Below are positions 61,350 through 64,000 of a stretch of DNA of 64,000 nucleotides, piece after piece. The stretch lies in assembly GCF_010111755.1 (NCBI RefSeq), contig NC_088955.1, forward strand, positions 558,001 through 622,000. Reading direction: 5' to 3'. The notes below the pieces were generated by a model. That model searched no databases and was not told the origin of the DNA. It was given only the letters and a program-made list of their open reading frames with translations. How positions within the stretch are numbered: the first letter of the stretch is position 1; every line of letters begins with the position of its first letter. The position numbers were made by a program, and so were the translations under genes. Origin of the DNA: Nakaseomyces glabratus. Lineage: Eukaryota > Ascomycota > Saccharomycetes > Saccharomycetales > Saccharomycetaceae.

Positions 61350-61883
61350 TTAGTGGATATCGCTTGGGTTGAAGCTTTGAGACTTGTATGGGTTAAACTT
61401 AGCTGAGCGTGGAGACATAGGTCTATGTACAGTGGATGCAGTTCTCTTATTTGTCATGTTGTTAAAGTTCATCATTGGGTTAGTGTTAAATGCTGTTGGG
61501 GAGCTTGTAGGAGACATAGGAACGTTGCTTAGCTCATGCAGTGTAGCAGGTAGTAATGGCGAGGATGCATGTTGTTGATAAGTAAACAAAGAATCTATCT
61601 CTTGGCACTTCTTCTGTTCCTGAGGACTCAATAGAGACCTTGGACAAAAGAACAGATCATCCTCAAACGACTTGCAAATATTGTTTCTGTATAGGATAGA
61701 AGCTGGGTCTTCTACAGATCCTTTGTAGAAGTTAAGCATCATTGCAGATGAGGGATTAGAAGAGTCTGAAGATACAGAAGAAGAAGATGAAACAGTCCTG
61801 CTGTTCATCATGCCAGTTCCAGGAGGTGTACTAGATGGCGAGACAAAGCCTCGAACTCTATATTCATTATCCAGGGATTGCAT
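61350..61883 (-). CDS. YPL229W/YMR181C-family protein of unknown function
   Basis: 177-residue protein rich in Ser, Pro, Asn and Met and probably disordered. The conserved core is SFEDDLFFCPRSLLSPQEQ (about residues 72-90), which I recognise from the S. cerevisiae paralogues YPL229W and YMR181C. The rest has SP/TP sites (SPSSTPPG, MSPTSSPT, MSPRS), possible targets of proline-directed kinases. No catalytic or membrane feature is visible. ATG at 61883. In S. cerevisiae the paralogue YMR181C is reported to share a bicistronic transcript with RGM1; here 2.1 kb upstream hold no gene, so an own promoter is likely. Function unknown. Confidence 0.88.
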   Translation of the reverse strand: MQSLDNEYRVRGFVSPSSTPPGTGMMNSRTVSSSSSVSSDSSNPSSAMMLNFYKGSVEDPASILYRNNICKSFEDDLFFCPRSLLSPQEQKKCQEIDSLFTYQQHASSPLLPATLHELSNVPMSPTSSPTAFNTNPMMNFNNMTNKRTASTVHRPMSPRSAKFNPYKSQSFNPSDIH

Positions 61884-64000
61884 GTTCTTATCTGTAGGTT
61901 GAGTGTGTTTATAGTTTCAAATTTAACTTAACTTTTTTATTTTCTGTAACGTGAAGGAATATCAATATGTAAGCATAAATGATAATCCCTATCTTTCGGT
62001 TTGTGTTCTGGTAATTTTCAAAGTTATACTATAACTTAAATTTTATAATAGTTGTGTGTGTGTATGTTGTGTTTAGGTTGTGTGTGTGATGATGTTTAGT
62101 GTTTACTCTTATTGAGGTAATCAAACAAAAATATATATCACAAGCAACTTATATATATGACTACTCTTCTCATTAATATGGTTCTACTGTTCTGCCAGTC
62201 TTAGGTTTGTAAACACAATCGCAGTAGGTGATGTTCCGTCCCTAAGAAACCCTCTGGGGGCCACACCTTGACTCAACAGTAGAATGCTGGCTAGCGTGCG
62301 GCCCTTTATTTTTCTTGTTTTTCTTTTTCCTTTCTTTTTATTCCAGCTTGGTTTTTGCATTGTGCGGTGGATTCACTGGAGAAGACTGCGCAAGTCACCT
62401 CGCAAAAACCCATGGCACCTCTGTGCCTTACTTTCAGTGCTGTGCTGTTCCAGGAAAATCCTTCTGAAGAGATGTCTGGGTAAAGTGAGGGGGTGGGATA
62501 GGTGTAAAGATAACAGTGTTGAAATGAAAAGATAATGGCTAGATACGGATGGAAGGGACCCTTTACGGTGTCCTCTCCATTATGAGGGGACAAGCCCGGT
62601 TGGAGAGAGAGAAACTGTTGGACCGAGCGTTACGAAGCGATAAGAACACATAGTGCACGAGCGTTAAAGTGTGCTGAGAGAGCGAGGTGCGCAGTACGTC
62701 ACACTGTTTTCTTGTATCCGGTCTTCACTTCACATTACCAAGGATTTTCTTCTAGAAGAAATTCATAAAACTAATGCCCACACACACACACAAGAGAGCT
62801 TCATCAACTTTCTCGAAATACAAAAAAAAGGGTACTAACCGAAAAACCGCACATACATACGCAGCCCTGTGTGGAATATTTGCGTAAAATGTAGACCTTG
62901 TTCTCTATATGTGTTCTGCCTGTAAAAGATGATTCTCAACTACCCACAAAGATATAACAACAACATAGTATAGCAGGTGCTTCATTTGCACCACCTCCCC
63001 ATTGTTTGACCGGATGCGTGCAAACAGCCGCACTGCAGAACTTGTCTGCGCTCAAAGTTTCCCACAAAACAGCAAAAGAGCCCGCATGATTGCTCCACCG
63101 AAAAGTAAAACACTGCGGACGACTACACCAAGAAGTAGCAATACCCATACTACTCCCCTCCCCACTGACTCGTTGCAACGTACATAGCTTCATACAAAAA
63201 AAATGGCGGAGGGACAGTCGCTGTGAGGACAAGGAGAGACACCAAAACTTACAGCACGATACTAGCTTACACCCACACCTCTCACCGGGACAGGGTACCT
63301 GAAATAGAGTAACGGGCCTCTGAGTTTATGCAGCTTCTGCGTACACGCACTCTCTTTCTTTTACTTCTCTTTTCACACTGGAGTCATCCATCTTAGGCCA
63401 TAGCTGTTAGAGCATTGAGAGCATCTCCCTGCCAGAAAGCCACATACCAGCAAGTGCAAGAGACTCGGATTTTTGTTCGAGTGTTTATTCTATATGCTCT
63501 CACTCTCTTTAGGCTTTCGTTGGCTTGCAATTACCTTGAGGGACAAGGGGATTTCAAGACATCTTAGAAGCAACCAAGCAAACAAGTTGGAGCTGACGGA
63601 CAGTAGTGTTCTCGGTAAATCCCTCATCTTGCATCGAAAGGTCGAAAAGTCCTATTGTTGTTTACCCAGCTTTCCCCCCCTCGGAGGTGAACCATCTCGC
63701 TGTGTGGATTTTTGCGAACCACATTCATGGACGGTCCCCCTACTTTGTACCTGATTCTCAGTTACAGAATGTATCGGAATGCTGTTTTGCTTGAGAAAGG
63801 CAGCCTTGCCAGCCACAAATCGGCAAACTTCTCATTACTTGCGGCTCCTGGACTGAGTGCTTAATATGTAGAATTTTGTACTTATATTCTATAATATCAA
63901 TTACTTATTCATGCTACACGTGGAAAACCTATGTCGAAACGGAAAATGATGATGATAATATCTTTATAAGCGCTGCAAAAAAATTAACTACTTATAGATT
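61884..64000. promoter_or_regulatory. Long stress-element-rich upstream region at the window end
   Basis: No gene seen in 2.1 kb. TATATATAAG on the minus strand (62148-62157) is a likely TATA box for the YPL229W-type gene, followed by a GT/CA-rich leader (62051-62095). Further right are a perfect 14-bp palindrome TTCTTCTAGAAGAA (62747-62760, heat-shock-element type) and at least six AGGGG/CCCCT stress-element cores (62488, 62585, 63155, 63546, 63677, 63737). An E-box CACGTG is at 63917-63922. S. cerevisiae USV1 would lie beyond the window, so part of this may be the downstream flank of that gene or regulatory DNA. Confidence 0.5.

Overview
This is 64 kb of nuclear DNA from a budding yeast of the post-whole-genome-duplication Saccharomycetaceae. 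Gene order, the standard yeast intron signals in SAR1, the long intergenic regions and a Pyk2-type pyruvate kinase beside PUT4 fit the Nakaseomyces clade (Candida glabrata / Nakaseomyces glabratus or a close relative). The species is an inference from memory of gene families, not a database match. I support 23 protein-coding genes, one of them cut by the window edge, and one tRNA gene. I see no transposon, LTR, CRISPR array or convincing centromere.

Layout. Positions 1-18000 carry RPA190 (5'-truncated), the YOR342C orthologue, tRNA-Met(CAU), TYE7, REV1, PYK2 and PUT4, in the same order and relative orientation as S. cerevisiae chromosome XV (YOR341-YOR348). A 4-kb gene-free, partly G+C-rich interval (17963-21934) follows. 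It is the junction with a second block that matches S. cerevisiae chromosome XVI (YPL206-YPL229) in exact colinear order: PGC1, TYW1, RKM1, IPL1, SRP72, PUS1, LEA1, THI6, CBP3, BMS1, SAR1, PCL8, FLC1, FMP40, GRE1, MMT2, ALG5, CET1 and the YPL229W orthologue. NIP7, YPL216W, RPL1A, YPL225W and NEW1 are missing from their expected places. The last 2.1 kb is a long non-coding region on the side where USV1 would be expected.

Many of the genes serve ribosome and tRNA production or the secretory pathway: RPA190, BMS1, RKM1, PUS1, TYW1 and SRP72, with SAR1, ALG5 and FLC1. Several of their promoters carry PAC (CTCATCGC) and RRPE (TGAAAAATTT-like) elements. The BMS1 promoter has two PAC boxes fused into a near-perfect palindrome. 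A second theme is glycolysis and nutrient or stress response: TYE7, PYK2, PUT4, GRE1 and THI6.

The points I find most worth a second look are these. The YOR342C-family protein reads as a dual-specificity phosphatase fold whose catalytic Cys and Arg are replaced (a pseudophosphatase). PYK2 looks like a Pyk1/Pyk2 mosaic. The SAR1 intron has an odd internal layout. The convergent gap after RPA190 is far longer than the other convergent gaps. The 4-kb junction contains an orphan TATA-bearing promoter-like segment. Several starts were set by hand because the first open codon is GTG or TTG: PYK2, RKM1, IPL1, SRP72, LEA1 and SAR1.
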